From positions 1,488,001 through 1,552,000 of the forward strand of contig JAQJZZ010000017.1 in assembly GCA_030077755.1 (NCBI GenBank): a stretch of 64,000 nucleotides of DNA. Reading direction: 5' to 3'. Positions 24,280 to 36,029 of this stretch are shown piece after piece. This DNA comes from Filosporella fistucella. Taxonomy: Eukaryota > Ascomycota > Leotiomycetes > Helotiales. The notes under the pieces are model-generated. The model was not told the origin of the DNA and ran no database searches. It was given only the letters and a program-made list of their open reading frames with translations. Position numbers and translations under genes: made by a program. Within the stretch, counting starts at the first letter, position 1; each line of letters begins with the position of its first letter.

Positions 24280-25868
24280 ATGGCTTTCCCACTCGAACTC
24301 TTTGGCAATGCCATGCACAAATCATCTACCACCATCTGGCATGGCAAAACCTTCACATTCCCCTCCGCAAGAACACTAGGAGAACAACCCCACATTCCCC
24401 CGGAATCTCTCTTTCAAAGTCTCATTCCTCCTACATCCCCAAAAGGAAAAGAAGTCTCGATCTCAGCTCCAAATACTCTTCCAAGCGTAGCAGAATGCGC
24501 TACTCATCTCGAGCTACTGGAAGCGTTTCTCGTGATGAAGCAAAAAGTACTTACTTCAAACCGACTCGATCGAGCGTTTTCGATTATTCCGAGAGATAAA
24601 CTTATTACCCCCAAATCGTATAGATGGAATAAGAACCCATTGAGATATCGAGAGAAAGATACTACGTGGGCGAATAGGAGACCGATGAAGTGGACGATTT
24701 ATGTCGGACTTGCGACGGCAAGATTCTTGAAATGGGCGGTTGCGTTTAGTATATATATTGAAAAGGGTGCCCCATTGGAGATTAACGACGAGACGTTGCC
24801 ACCATTAGGTATGTTTGACGTCCCCTATATTGAAGCCTGAACTAGAAGCTGACAAATTGTAGATGTTCTCATGGTGTGGCACTCATTTTTCCTGAATCCG
24901 AGAGACTACAAATTATTCTGTATGACTCACAGAATGAAAGACACTCTTCTCAAAGTCAAGGTCCCATGGGGAAGCATAGTCCGTCCTCCTACATTTCGTA
25001 AAACACTAGACTAACACATCTCAAGCACAAAGCAATCTCCCACTCCAAACGAGACTTCGATCTCAATCCCGCAGCGTCCACTCTCTTTGAAACCCTCACG
25101 GGCGAGAAAGCAGATCTCTTCCTCTCCCTCGCAGATCACAAGTCTCACTCTGAGTCTCTACGTGAATCCTACACCGAGCTAGCCAGTTCCCTTTTCGATA
25201 ACAGCATTATCTCGCGTGGCTACAACAGTACCCACACAGGGACAGCACCAGAATGGTCTACCTTCACCAAATTTCTCTCTGGCAGAACATCTCTCCCTAA
25301 TCTTTCTCTCTCAAAAGAAGACCTGAAAATAGCTCATGATCTCTTCAATGCCGTGCACAGACAAGCAGATTTCGTCCAGAAAATGTGTAGTAAGCTCTGG
25401 ATCCGAAGTCCTGCTCTCGAAGGCACAATGCGACGTGCAATTATTCGTTATGATCGTTTCCTATGCCTGTTCAAGAAAGATACAACTGCTGTTCTGGTAC
25501 CAACACTAGATATCGATCTAGTATGGCACACACATCAGTGTTCCCCTCTCTCATATGAGGAGATAGTCAAGGAGAAGGCGGGGAGATTTATCAATCATAA
25601 CGATAAACTCGACAAACCTGTTTTGGGAGATGGGTTCAAGGTCACGAGGGAATTCTACGAGGAAGAGTGGAAGGAGCAGTATGATATCTGCACGTGTTGG
25701 AATTGCGAGGCATTGAAAAGTGCGGTTGAGAATGTTGAGTGGAATGCTGATATGGAGGGTTTGGCGAAGAAAGTAGGTATAGATGTGGAATTTCATAAGC
25801 AGGCTGAGACCGCAAGGAGAGCAGGGAGGATATTACCTGTTAATGAGCCGCGGTTCTCTCCTTCTTGA
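24280..25868 (+). CDS. GRDP / DUF1399 glycine-rich-domain-like protein
   Basis: Exons 24280-24808, 24863-24978 and 25026-25868 give 495 aa. Two repeats of the family signature are present: DVLMVWHSFFLNPRDYKLF in the middle and VPTLDIDLVWHTHQCSPLSY near residue 390, both matching the W-H-x-H/F...P..Y pattern of GRDP (PF07173) proteins. FLKWAVAFSIYIEKGA and a late CTCWNCEAL pair are also visible. Plant GRDPs are linked to stress and auxin responses; in fungi the role is unknown. This protein itself lacks the glycine-rich tail, which instead ends the neighbouring ZZ-finger protein on the same strand. Intron 2 has a weaker GTCCGT donor but a good CTAAC branch point. Confidence 0.85.
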
Positions 25869-25898
25869 AAATCTTGCTTGATAATTGCGGTCAGCTAG

Positions 25899-27499
25899 CT
25901 ATTTCCATCCCTCAACATCGTTGAATTTTCCCTCTGCAATAGATTCAATTCTTGGTCCATAGTATCGCCTGCTATGAATTTCTATACCCGTATAGAGCAA
26001 CTTTGTAAAATCTCCCACAGTTATGGAAAGAGCTCTCAGAATTTTCTCTCTTGAGTCTTCATCTTTGTGTACCCATTCATTGCGCAACAGAATCAGTTCC
26101 CCGAGAGGATAATACTCTGTAATCGGCAGGATCCATACTTTGTCATCTCCTCCACTCGTTCCCCTAAATCGAAACTCATCTTCGTCAGGAAATTGGAGGG
26201 CAGGCATACTGTAGACTGAGCTAGTTCTCCCAAGATCAAAGCTTGCTCCAATTCCTCGGTCGACTCTATCGCTCATTATTGGTGGAAGGCCGTTGTTTGA
26301 TCTGTAGAGATCGATTAAGGAACGGATATATGTCTGATCAGCTCGTGTAATAAGATCATATTCATTCACAAAAGCTAAAAATAGTCCCTTATCTGAAGCG
26401 ACGGCTGCCAGTTTCTGAAGTGTGGATGTTTTATCCGGGCCCAAAACTGGGGGACTGCCGAATGTGACGCATGAGAAGCGAAGAGTTGGATCTTAGTATG
26501 TAAGCATATGGTAATTGTAATACGAGAGGCAGCCTTACGAGAATTTGGAGCACCAAGCATAAATTTGGTGAAAAGCAATGAAGCAACTGCTCCTCCAGCG
26601 GAGTGACCAGTGAAGATCACGTGCTTGATATTACTATCTGTGGAGATGCTGATCTGCTTGTCGATAGATGGTAGCAGAGCTTTAGCACTATTCAAGAAAC
26701 CTGAATGTGCGTAAATGGTATCGGAGTTGCCATCTTTGAATGTTTGAAGTTCATTCTTGTCCTATTACCCGTTAGACAATGCCACATTGAGACCTCTTAC
26801 GACGTGACTTACTAGAAAATCAGATAATTCTCGACCGTTGCCATTTGCATTTACCATATGATCTACAAACCTCTCAGTCCCTTTAATTGCAATTATCAAG
26901 GCAGGAACGTGTTCATCGTCTTTCCCTGAGACAAGCTCTGCTTTCCAGCATCCAACCGCTTTGACCGTGCCAGTTGAACTTGGAAGAGTGTAAGATATCT
27001 TCGAAAATGAAACACCTTCTGCTTTTGGCTGATTCTCCGGACTATACACTGTAGCTGCGCATTGAAAGGCAATATTTACAGCTTGTGCTGTACTTTCAGA
27101 ACTGTTGTTCATCAATTGCTGAAGTATGGATAAGACCGGCAGCACCTACCAATTCCAACTTTTCAAGTCTGGAAAACAATCTGAACTCGAGTTCGAATAT
27201 TCCCCTGCGATCTTATCTAATCGTTGGAGTCCTCTCTTGAATGGATTCTCATCTTCATCTACACGATATTTTAGCTAACGCTGTTTTGAAATGACGGGTA
27301 ACAAACCTGCAAACCCGAAACTCTCCAAAGCGATATCTAAAGCCCCAGATAACTCATTGAGTGCAGCAGATGCCCCTTGAGAATTGTTTATGAAAGTGAA
27401 CCCTGAATCTGGAAGTGCTGTTGCTGAAGCTAGGACTGTTCCGGCGGAGGCGCGGATTTCACGATGTTTGAGCAGGGAGAGAGCCTTGAGAAACTTCAT
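25899..27499 (-). CDS. Class-3 lipase-like alpha/beta hydrolase
   Basis: Exons 27499-27307, 27258-27150, 27101-26813, 26761-26539 and 26491-25899 give 468 aa. The core is VPALIIAIKGTERFVDHMVN (oxyanion-loop strand), then HVIFTGHSAGGAVASLL with the GHSAG nucleophile elbow (Ser about residue 251), then FSCVTFGSPPVLG, FVNEYDLITRADQTYI with the probable catalytic Asp, and HSRRYYG near the end, a possible source of the catalytic His. There is no signal peptide, so it is more likely an intracellular acylglycerol or phospholipid hydrolase than a secreted lipase. The gene is convergent with the GRDP gene, 30 bp apart. Intron 2 ends at a later AG than first appears, because the earlier one would lead to a stop. 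Confidence 0.85.
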
Positions 27500-28168
27500 T
27501 GTGGGTCGCCTGTTGCTTAAGATTCATGATTGGTGAGGAAGGGTCAAATGAGAAAAAGCAGGCAGTTTTTTTTTGAACGACGAAGTGTTGTGAGGAGGCT
27601 GACAGTGGTGTTACTGTACACCCACAATATTTGGAAGTTACAGCCTGACACAGCCACGTCCGATTCCTCCCGTGGCAAACAATAAACGGTACTCGGTATA
27701 GGTCAATTTGGAAGCCACGTTGTGAAGTGGGAGGCCTCTCGCATCATGTCAAAAACATTGCCTTGTTTTGCCTCAAAATGCCAGGATACATATGGACAGC
27801 ATAACGAACATCGCCCAGCCAGAGAAGAGCATTCTAACACGTGACTTCGAGGGGCCCCCCAGACTTGTGTTCGTATATCAGATCCCTATTCCCACAATTT
27901 TTCAAAGCCTCACCCGCAAACATATATCAAAATTTCTCCACCGAAATCATCCCACCTTTACCATATCAAGATTCATTCTTGGCAAGATAGCTCAGCCTCC
28001 GACATCGAAACTTCTCTGTACTTTAAACATTTCACCTCTATCACGATACTCGCACCAGCTAGGAAGGTAGTCTCACCTTTCGTTCAACCCCCTCTCCAAC
28101 ACCTAAATACTATAGTGAATATATTCCCGTTTGAACATATGAAAACCAATCTGACGTTTTTAAGCAAC
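27500..28168. other. Intergenic, no gene recognised
   Basis: 669 bp holding the lipase promoter (leftward), with a poly-A/T run near 27566. No coding signal apart from the small frame annotated next. Confidence 0.45.
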
Positions 28169-28327
28169 ATGTCCCCACAGAACAGATTCAAGAAACCGTT
28201 CGCAGACTCAATACATGACGAACCTAGATTTGGTCTGCACGAAGCAGTTCGGGGCTGTTGCTGCTGTCCCGATTGCAGTCACGAGCGATGCACCGACTGC
28301 CCGGTCTATGGGAACGAAAATCGCTGA
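28169..28327 (+). CDS. Possible Cys-rich microprotein (52 aa)
   Basis: A 52-codon frame starting at ATG 28169 (an in-frame ATG at 28115 would add 18 residues). The N-terminal half is basic and polar; the C-terminal half reads GCCCCPDCSHERCTDCPVY, a dense set of Cys and one His with C-x2-C-x-H-x2-C-x2-C spacing that could bind zinc. No signal peptide. Similar C-x2-C/H-x2-C-x2-C blocks occur within larger fungal proteins, so this may be a free-standing relative. No intron or homologue supports it, so it remains a candidate only. Confidence 0.35.
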   Translation: MSPQNRFKKPFADSIHDEPRFGLHEAVRGCCCCPDCSHERCTDCPVYGNENR

Positions 28328-28774
28328 AAACTCGAGAGGAATAAAATCATGACGTATCAATTAACCTCATCTTTTGGACAGGTGCCTGGGAGATTGATAC
28401 ATGTCTTTCCTTGTTTGGATTTTTTTCGGGGGCGCGGGGATACCGACCATTTTCTATTCGGATGAACTTTTCTTTCATGAACAAAGGCGAGCTGATATTA
28501 GTGTTTGGTTTTCTGGTTTGATATGACTGTCAGACTCTTCACCCTGGAAAAATGACTTTCATCGCAATGAATTTTTATTTCCTTGCCCTACACTCCTTGG
28601 ACCTTAGTAGCGTCCAAAAACTGCCGAATCAACAAATCGCCTTCAATGCCATAGCTATACTTGTCTCTTGCTGCCATCACCACATCAGCCGGCCGCCAAA
28701 ACAAGAAACACCAAAAAAAGACGGAAAACAGAATCTACCAAAAACAGAACCGCAAGTCTCTCCCAGTCTCCAAA
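28328..28774. other. Promoter and 5' UTR of the C2H2 gene
   Basis: 447 bp. The last 100 bp are rich in CCAAAA and AAAAAC runs, as in fungal leaders. Nothing else seen. Confidence 0.45.
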
Positions 28775-29731
28775 ATGGAGACTCATCTGGAATTTGATCA
28801 CTGTGATCTTCTGGATTTCGACACTACCGGAAACTTGATCGACTTCGACTGGGAACAAATTACGACACCATTCGAAGCCCAACCTTACTATTTCAACAAC
28901 AACTCTTGGACTACCAATCCCACAGCTAGTGGGATACGAATATCACCCGACCTCGAAACTTCTGTACTAATTTTCTCCTCGGATGGAAGCTGGCCAGATT
29001 TCGATGTTACTCCTATGAACTATGAGATACTGCCATTATCCGCCAACGAAAACTTCGATCAACCCTTTTCAAACGAGAGCAGGTCAAATCTTGACACTGC
29101 TACATCATACCCACCTCTCCAAAGCTCATCAGACTATAACATGGAGCAATCTCAGACTTGGCCCGAGGGCGACAGCTCTCGAGGTTCCTTGCCATCACCT
29201 GATGAAGTGGCAGATAATCCACTCCTCTCTGTTCTATTACCATACGGCCATAGTCTCGTTACAGAAACATCTCCTCTGCCCTCAGATTCTCCAAGATCAG
29301 ATATTCCGCCATCTACTTCCTCAACACCAACTTCCGTAACATCAACCTCCCCAACATCTGGTTCCTCATCCCCGACCTATCAATGCCAGTTCTGCCCTCG
29401 ACAATTTCCCAAAAAGCACCTTCGCAAGTGAGTATTCCCCCTTTCCAGTCTATACCAACAGATCTAACATCTCCCCAGTCGCCATGAAGAACAACACACA
29501 AAACCAATAGCTTGTCCCATCCCCAGCTGCGACCACCGCACCGCCAAAAGTAGAGATATGAAAAGACATATCCTCGCGCATCATCGCACCGCGCCTATCG
29601 CCCAGCCACTGCTAGCTAGCAACAGGCATGTATGTCCTGTTTTGAGGTGCAAGTACTCAACAACGGGGTTCACGAGGAAAGATCATTTGGTTAGACATGT
29701 GAAACAGGTGCATCCGAGATTGATTCCTTGA
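28775..29731 (+). CDS. C2H2 zinc-finger transcription factor
   Basis: Exons 28775-29427 and 29479-29731 give 301 aa. The first 200 residues are acidic and Ser/Thr/Pro-rich, starting METHLEFDHCDLLDFDTTGN, typical of an activation domain. The C-terminus carries three fingers: YQCQFCPRQFPKKHLRKNRH (the intron splits this one), ACPIPSCDHRTAKSRDMKRH with its final His, and VCPVLRCKYSTTGFTRKDHL followed by RHVKQVH. The start was chosen because the ATG has a good context (CAAAATGG) and the open frame upstream lacks another ATG. It should act in the nucleus as a DNA-binding regulator; targets are unknown. It is not one of the well-known named factors to my knowledge. Confidence 0.82.
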
Positions 29732-30408
29732 GGGTAGAATTTTGCACTGGATTTTCTTTTGGTATTTCTATATATCTTTATTTTTAGCAAGCGGGGTACT
29801 ATGGGCGGCGTTTTTGATGATTAGCGAGTATGTTTAGACATGATGGGATGAAATAATGATGACACGGTCGTGCAAGAATGGAAAGAACTATGAATACATG
29901 ATTGATATATTTATGATGCACCATCTTCCATCTGTTCAACATTTGAGTATCCAGGTCTGTATAGTATGGTAGGAACATTACTTGTCGTCTACCAGCGCAG
30001 TTTGTACCAATCGATGAGTGCTTCTGCTTCCTCGTTATTTTCAGGGGGACATCGCTAAATCTAGTGAGAGCTGAGTGGTTCACTCTCAATATAGGTCTTA
30101 GGTCTACGGAGCCTCTGCATAACCGGATCTGCCTATTCAATACAGTCACTTTTCAAGCTCAGGTTCATAATGTCTGAAAATTTACGATTTAATATATATG
30201 GATAGATGTGTACGATGAGAGACGAAGTGTGACGAGGACAGTCGAATAGTGCTTAGTAGCCGGGATAGGATAGGTGTCTGACACAGAGATTCATGTTATA
30301 GCGCTTCACATATATGTTCGTAGGGATATAAAATTCTCTCGGTAGAAAAAATATATACAATTCGATACCACAAAAACACACCGGGTATCTAAAACCTCTC
30401 TAATATAC
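29732..30408. other. Convergent intergenic region
   Basis: 677 bp between the C2H2 gene and the convergent surface-protein gene; presumably 3' UTRs. A 116-codon leftward open frame lacks recognisable content. Confidence 0.45.
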
Positions 30409-31464
30409 CTAAAGAATACCCAAAATAACACCCAAGAAAGTCAAACCAATTCCCATCATCCCTATTCCTTCGACACGTAGTCCCTCACTGACAGTAACGT
30501 ATGTCTCGTTCTTTCCCAATCCAGTCCCATTCCCATATCCCGTCCCATTCCCCGTTTGTATAACCACAGCTGCTCCCTTCTTCGGTAATCCCTCCTCTTT
30601 CTCTGTGTCTCCATTTCCTTCACCTTTGACCTCAACTTCAATCGACACCGGCGCGCCCGTAATCCCCGCCTTGGCCGCTTCTTCCGTTACACTTCCCATC
30701 GTCTTTACCCCAGCACTGCCACTCTCACTACCACTACTAATCGTAGTCCCATTCCCCCACCTCGCAGCCGTAGTCGTCCCCGTAATACTTGCTGTAGTAC
30801 AGGCCGTCGCACCAGGTGTATACGTCAATAATCTCGCTTTATCCGTCACGATCGGCACAGGTTTGAAAAAAGTAGCTGCTTGCGAAGCAGTATATGTGAA
30901 TGATTGAGAAGTCGTTACTGGAGCGGAGGGAGAAGAATCGTTGGAGAGGCCGGTAGCGGTGCAGGACATGGAGGTTGTGCCGTGGAGGGAGCAGGCTAGT
31001 GTGAAGCTTCTTGGGTGGGTGTTAGATATTGTATATAGAGGAGGAAGGGACGGAGGGACAAACTGAGTAAGATGTTCAGCTTGCGGAGCAGTGAACTCGA
31101 ATCGAACCGTTGAAGGACCTTCGACTAAGGTATATGGTTGAGCGAAATTACATGATGCTGGGTCGGAGCCTGCTGTACAGGCTACATGATAGGTCGTTAT
31201 ATCATTTTTCTACTTCAACATGAACATTATATCCCAGAGCATACACAAAAACAGAGTCTCGACATTAAGCAGAACACTTAATCGAACAATGGAATCAAGA
31301 ATAGAAAAAGAAACTCATACCGAAGCAACAGGATAAGCAACAATCGGATAATTGACCGCAAAAAGGTTCACCTCCTTCTCATACGCATACTCCTCAGCAC
31401 ATACTCTCCCCGCCGCAACAACAAAAATCAGTAAGGACAGTGAGTGAAGATAATCTCGCCGCAT
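30409..31464 (-). CDS. Secreted, probable GPI-anchored surface protein
   Basis: Exons 31464-31321, 31209-31064 and 31009-30409 give 296 aa. The start MRRDYLHSLSLLIFVVAAGR followed by VCA-EE is a clear signal peptide with a likely cut after VCA. The mature region has paired Cys (CTAGSDPASC, LACSL, SCTATG, ACTTAS), then a Ser/Thr/Gly-rich stretch with several N-glycosylation sequons (NGT, NDS, NET). The last residues, GIGMMGIGLTFLGVILGIL, are a short hydrophobic tail without a charged cytosolic end, as expected for a GPI-attachment signal. This predicts a cell-wall or plasma-membrane glycoprotein. No enzyme domain is visible and I do not recognise a named family. Confidence 0.72.
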
Positions 31465-32760
31465 ATTCCGCTCTCACATCATCAGCTCAGGGTATGATGT
31501 CAAGAAGTAGAAAGTCCAAACAGGAATAGGTTCAATGGACAAGATGGGCTAGACAGTTCATATATGTTTGGAGGCAAGGTAAGGTGAAAACAAGAAATGA
31601 GAAACCCGTCTCTCCGGACCGGAAAGTCTGGAACCTTACCTACTACCTGCGAAATAACATTATCGTTAAATTACCTCCCCTCCCCTCGCTCCCTTCCCTT
31701 CACTCCTCGCGTGGTGAGGTGGAGTTCGCACACAAAAGCGACTCGGAGAACAAGAAAGTGGGTGTCGTAATTTCAACCCCTGCCCACCCCAGAAGCAAAC
31801 ACAAGCGATAACCCCACGGTATGATTGGGCTGAAACATGGCCGTTAACCAGCGTACCAGGTACGTGGGAGATTTGTTTTGTGCTCCTTTGTATTTTGCCA
31901 GAATCTGGTGAAATAAGGTCATTACAGGAGATGAGGTGCCAAGGAAGGGAATTGGAAGGATTATTATCCCTCCGAATCATTATTCGCCTTGAATAATGTG
32001 AAGATGAATTGAGCTGGGAATCATTGAGGTAGATGGACAACAACTCCATTCCACCCTCTCTAATTATCTTGCCCATCACTTACTAATAATCTGCCATGTC
32101 TCTCTCTCTTCAACCTATCTCGCTACCTACCTCAATACATTGCTTTTGCTTTTCTTGACGGTAAAACATGTCTTGAATATCGATAATGACAATCACTTGT
32201 TATCGCCGACTAATATGAGACAGCTCACTCGGAAATGAATGAAGCTTTCGGGTCTTGTACATGAGGAACGAAATGTGTGTGGGCAAGCGCGCGATAAGTT
32301 TTTGGGAGGGTTGGATGGGGAATGGTACTCCCTGTCGTCGTAGGGCCATAAGCTGACCAACAGTTCCTTCTCCTCTAACCTTCCTTCCTATAGAAAGGGA
32401 TTCATTTCGGAATAATAGGTTATAATCTCCATCTTACTACGTGTAGGCGCTGAATCATACTCTTCCCATTTCGAAAATATTCCTCGCGATGCTGTTGACG
32501 CCCATCTAGAGTCTTTCGATCACCACAATCACGTCAATCTCATATCAACAACAACAACAACAACAACAACAACGCACACCCAGATCCAAATCATCGTCAT
32601 TTCTCATCTATCGTGGCATGCTTCCTTCCCGCATGCATGCTCATTATGCTATGCTAAAATTACATGGGTATCCTACTATCTACAATTCTGCCACCAGATC
32701 CAACTTCAAATCTCTGGCTATGCGGCATCTGAGTATTAGTGTAGTGTGTTCTTTCCACCT
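31465..32760. other. Intergenic, no gene recognised
   Basis: 1.3 kb. It holds the promoter of the surface-protein gene on its left side and the 3' flank of the histidine kinase on its right. Pyrimidine-rich blocks and one trinucleotide microsatellite are present; open frames up to 137 codons look like chance. Confidence 0.5.
32546..32573. repeat. (CAA)n trinucleotide microsatellite
   Basis: About nine uninterrupted CAA units lie in the non-coding gap downstream of the histidine kinase gene. It is outside any coding exon I can model, so it is likely just a length-variable marker. Confidence 0.9.
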
Positions 32761-35700
32761 TCAAGGATCTGTGAGTGACCTTGGGATGGTTTGTCTAGAA
32801 TCTGTAATACTCAGTCTCTCCTTGATCTTCTCTAATACATCTGCATTCATAAATGGTTTAGACATGACGAAATCCTATAATATCATTAGTATTCCAATGT
32901 CATCATCAGACGGAATTCAACTAACCACTCCACTTGCAAGAGCTGTATCAATCTGCTCCTGCCGTGCGTTCGCCGTCGTCGCAATAATTTGCACGTGTCT
33001 GGTGATTTTATTCCTCGCTTGCAGACTCCTAATCTCACGAGAACAAGCTAGACCGTCCATGACCGGCATTTCCCAGTCCATTAAGATGATGTCTAGGTGT
33101 CTTGATCCCTCCGACTTCTCGTGCCAAACGTCACTTTCTCTAATCATACCGAGAGCATCAATTCCATGATCTGCAGTATACACAACGCAGCCAGCATTGA
33201 CGAGGTACTTCTGCAGGATTTTTTGGTTGACCAAGTTGTCTTCTACTAGCAAGATGTGGATCTTTCTCATATCTAGAATTGACCCTGGATCTGTCGAAGA
33301 ATGGGCCCGAGCTGGAATGACTTGTCGTTCTGGTTCAATAGGAGACTTGGATTCTTCCTCCGTCCTTCGAGACTTGACATAGAATGCGAACGTACTACCT
33401 ATTCCTCGACGTGAAGCAACCCCTATTTCTCCGGCTTGCTTCTCGGCGAGTCGTTGTGAGAGGAACAAACCAAGTCCCTGCGAATAATTAGTCAATATTC
33501 ATTGTGCACATAAGATATGGGCAACGGAGGACAACTTACAGATCCACCATACTTGATGGTCGTTCGAGCACTTGCTTGCTCAAATCTTCCAAACAGCCGC
33601 GCAATCTCCTCATTCGTCATACCAATGCCTGTGTCGCTTACGGCGACGGTGAAGAATAATGGCTGCCCCAATCCCCATTCACTCGTTTTAGTCAAGTCCT
33701 CCATATCTCGGTGATTTGGAGCCCATTGAATGTCCTTTGCGAATGATTTTCTCGGATCTGAAAGGGTTGCGCCAAATTCTACGTTGATCTCTCGTCGATT
33801 TTCAGTTCTGGTGAATTTGATGGCGTTGGTCATTAGATTGATGAAAATTTGTTGAACTCTTGATTCATCGCAGAGGATCCAGTCGACGTTGCTCTCTTGA
33901 AGTGATGGATGGACCGATACTGTGAGTTTGATGTTGCATGAAGCTAATTGACCTTCGAACATCTTGAGCCATTTATCCACAAGTCCTGGGAGTCGTACAG
34001 GAGAAGGCGACACCGAGAGCATTGTGTACTCTAGCTTCGAGAGTGTCAGAACATCATCAACGATTCTTTTTTGATGCTTCGCACACATCAGTATCGTCTT
34101 TGCGTTCTCAATGTTATGCGTTAGAGCTTCAGCTAACTCGGTCGGAGGTACTCCTTTAGTCGACTTTGGGAAAGATGTGACGATTGTCTCTGCAAGTTGA
34201 AATATTGCAGAGAGTGGGTTTCGAAGTTCATGAGACACAAAATCGATGAAATCCTCTTGTTGCCTCTTCGCTTCCCGAGCTTCAGCGGCATTTCGAGCTT
34301 CGGCAGCTTCGGCCCATCTGAAAGTAGAAACATCCGTGGTGAAAACCATGACCGACTTCAATACTTTGTCTTCAACGACCCGGAAAGCCTTGATCAGAAC
34401 AAGTGTGGGTTCTGGATCACCAGAGGGGGGATCAAACATCCGCTTCAAATGAAGTTCAGCCGAGATCTTGTCCTCTCCCGCTATCAATCTGTCCCAAAGA
34501 TTCAATGCTTTTGGCCGGTCATCGTCAATGAAAACGTCTAGGAATGAGAGGTTATATTGCGAGTCTTCATCCCGAGGATGATCGGTGAGCTTGTAATATT
34601 CTTCATTCGCCCAAATAGTCCTGCCGTCAGGAGATATTCGTTGCATACTGACAGATGCATTTTCTGCCATGTACCGAATTTGCCTAACATTCTCAGCAAG
34701 TTGTTTCTCAAGTCTTTTTTCTCGAGCCATCGTCTCCTCTGCACTCAGGATACAAGCTGCGATCTGAGACATTTTGGAAGAAAGATCTCGCATAAATTCG
34801 TGGTAATTTTCATCGATGGGTCTTCTCGGATTTGCGCCAATCAATAAAAATCCATATCGGCGCCCAGGATCCGAGATTGGAAGAATGGATATGGCTTTAC
34901 TAGGCTCACCGAAACCTTGCCAGTCAAGACCATCGAATCTTTCATCTACCGGAACAGTGACGATCTCTGTTTTTGCTTGCCGAAAAAGCGGCATGAGTCC
35001 TTCACTACTGCTCAAGTCGCCAAGTTCTTGAGCCAATCGGTGTCCTTCAGGAACACCAATACTTCCTCGAAGTAGCAAAAGAGAAGAACCAGGCATTGTA
35101 TCTTCATCAACTTTGTAAAGAAGAGCCAATGGAAAATCTCGTGGGTTCTCTTTCAGCACAGGTATGATATGGCCAACCAGTCTTCTCGTATCTCGTCCAT
35201 CCGGTATTCGCATAGCATTCAAGGTTGCGCGTCGCCTGTCTCCGACTTTGTATTTTGTAACCTCATGGACCCAATTGTAGAAGCCTTCCACTTTTCCAGA
35301 GTCACCTCGCAGAGGGTTGAAGTTTCCAGAGAAGAATGCCTCTTCGATGAATCCGTTTCTCTCAGGGAACATCTCCATCTCATTAATACCTGCTGCGAGT
35401 CCGGAAACCTCGGCAGTCTCGAATCTTTCTTTTATTAGATCCCATAGCTCCGGAAACCCTTCAAAGAAAGTAGCTCCCATCAATCGTGGGTGTGCATTCC
35501 CAGCGAGGGGTGCGAAATGTTCATTATAGATGGCGACCTTATGCGGACCCCTATACGCGCATGTTAGTTCTGTAGATCGAACTCGAGAACGGTACCACCG
35601 CAATATCGATTCTTACCAGTAAATTGCAGCTGCTTGGGAGTCTGCAAAACAAGTAAAAGTGTGAAGACGAAGAGAAAAACTCCATGTTTCCAATGGACCC

Positions 35701-36029
35701 AGCCATGTCTTTGCCCAATTGGTAGATTTAAAAAACCTCACTTGCGCAGTATCCGGCAAGCTCTGATACCAGTCATCATTAGCAATAGAAGATACTGCTA
35801 TAGGGGCGGTAAGTTGTGTCCGGGGTAGTGGAATTTGAATGCTGCTGGCCGGGACAGTAGGAGAAATTCTTTTATTATCAGCAGCATTGTGATTGTTGTC
35901 GTTGTCGGTGTCATGGGCACTCATGTTGTTGCCAAATGACGTACGGGGCGGCTGAGACTCAGCTGCAGGGGAGAGAGTACGCGGTGGAAAGAGCCTTCCT
36001 ATGCATGCTCTCCAGTCTAGAAAGGTCAT
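32761..36029 (-). CDS. Hybrid histidine kinase (PAS-HisKA-HATPase-REC)
   Basis: Exons 36029-35617, 35550-33540, 33477-32926 and 32874-32761 give 1029 aa. A Pro/Asn-rich start leads into a PAS-like region (KVAIYNEHFAPLAGNAHP, about residue 142), a second PAS at about 428 (ISPDGRTIWANEEYYKLTDH), the H-box DFVSHELRNPLSAIFQ with the phospho-His near 579, the N-box FINLMTNAIKFT, the G1 box VSDTGIGM, F-box LFGRFEQAS and G2 box GGSGLGLF. The receiver follows with LLVEDNLVNQK, phospho-Asp in IILMDWEMPVMDG (about 940), the IATTAN Thr and the SKPF Lys in the short last exon. No membrane segment, so a cytosolic sensor feeding a HOG-type phosphorelay. All key residues are present. Which fungal HHK group it belongs to I cannot settle. 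Confidence 0.93.

Noticed and set aside
32546..32573. Poly-Gln or poly-Asn expansion
   Set aside because: The CAA repeat is in non-coding DNA outside the modelled exons, so no homopolymeric tract is encoded.
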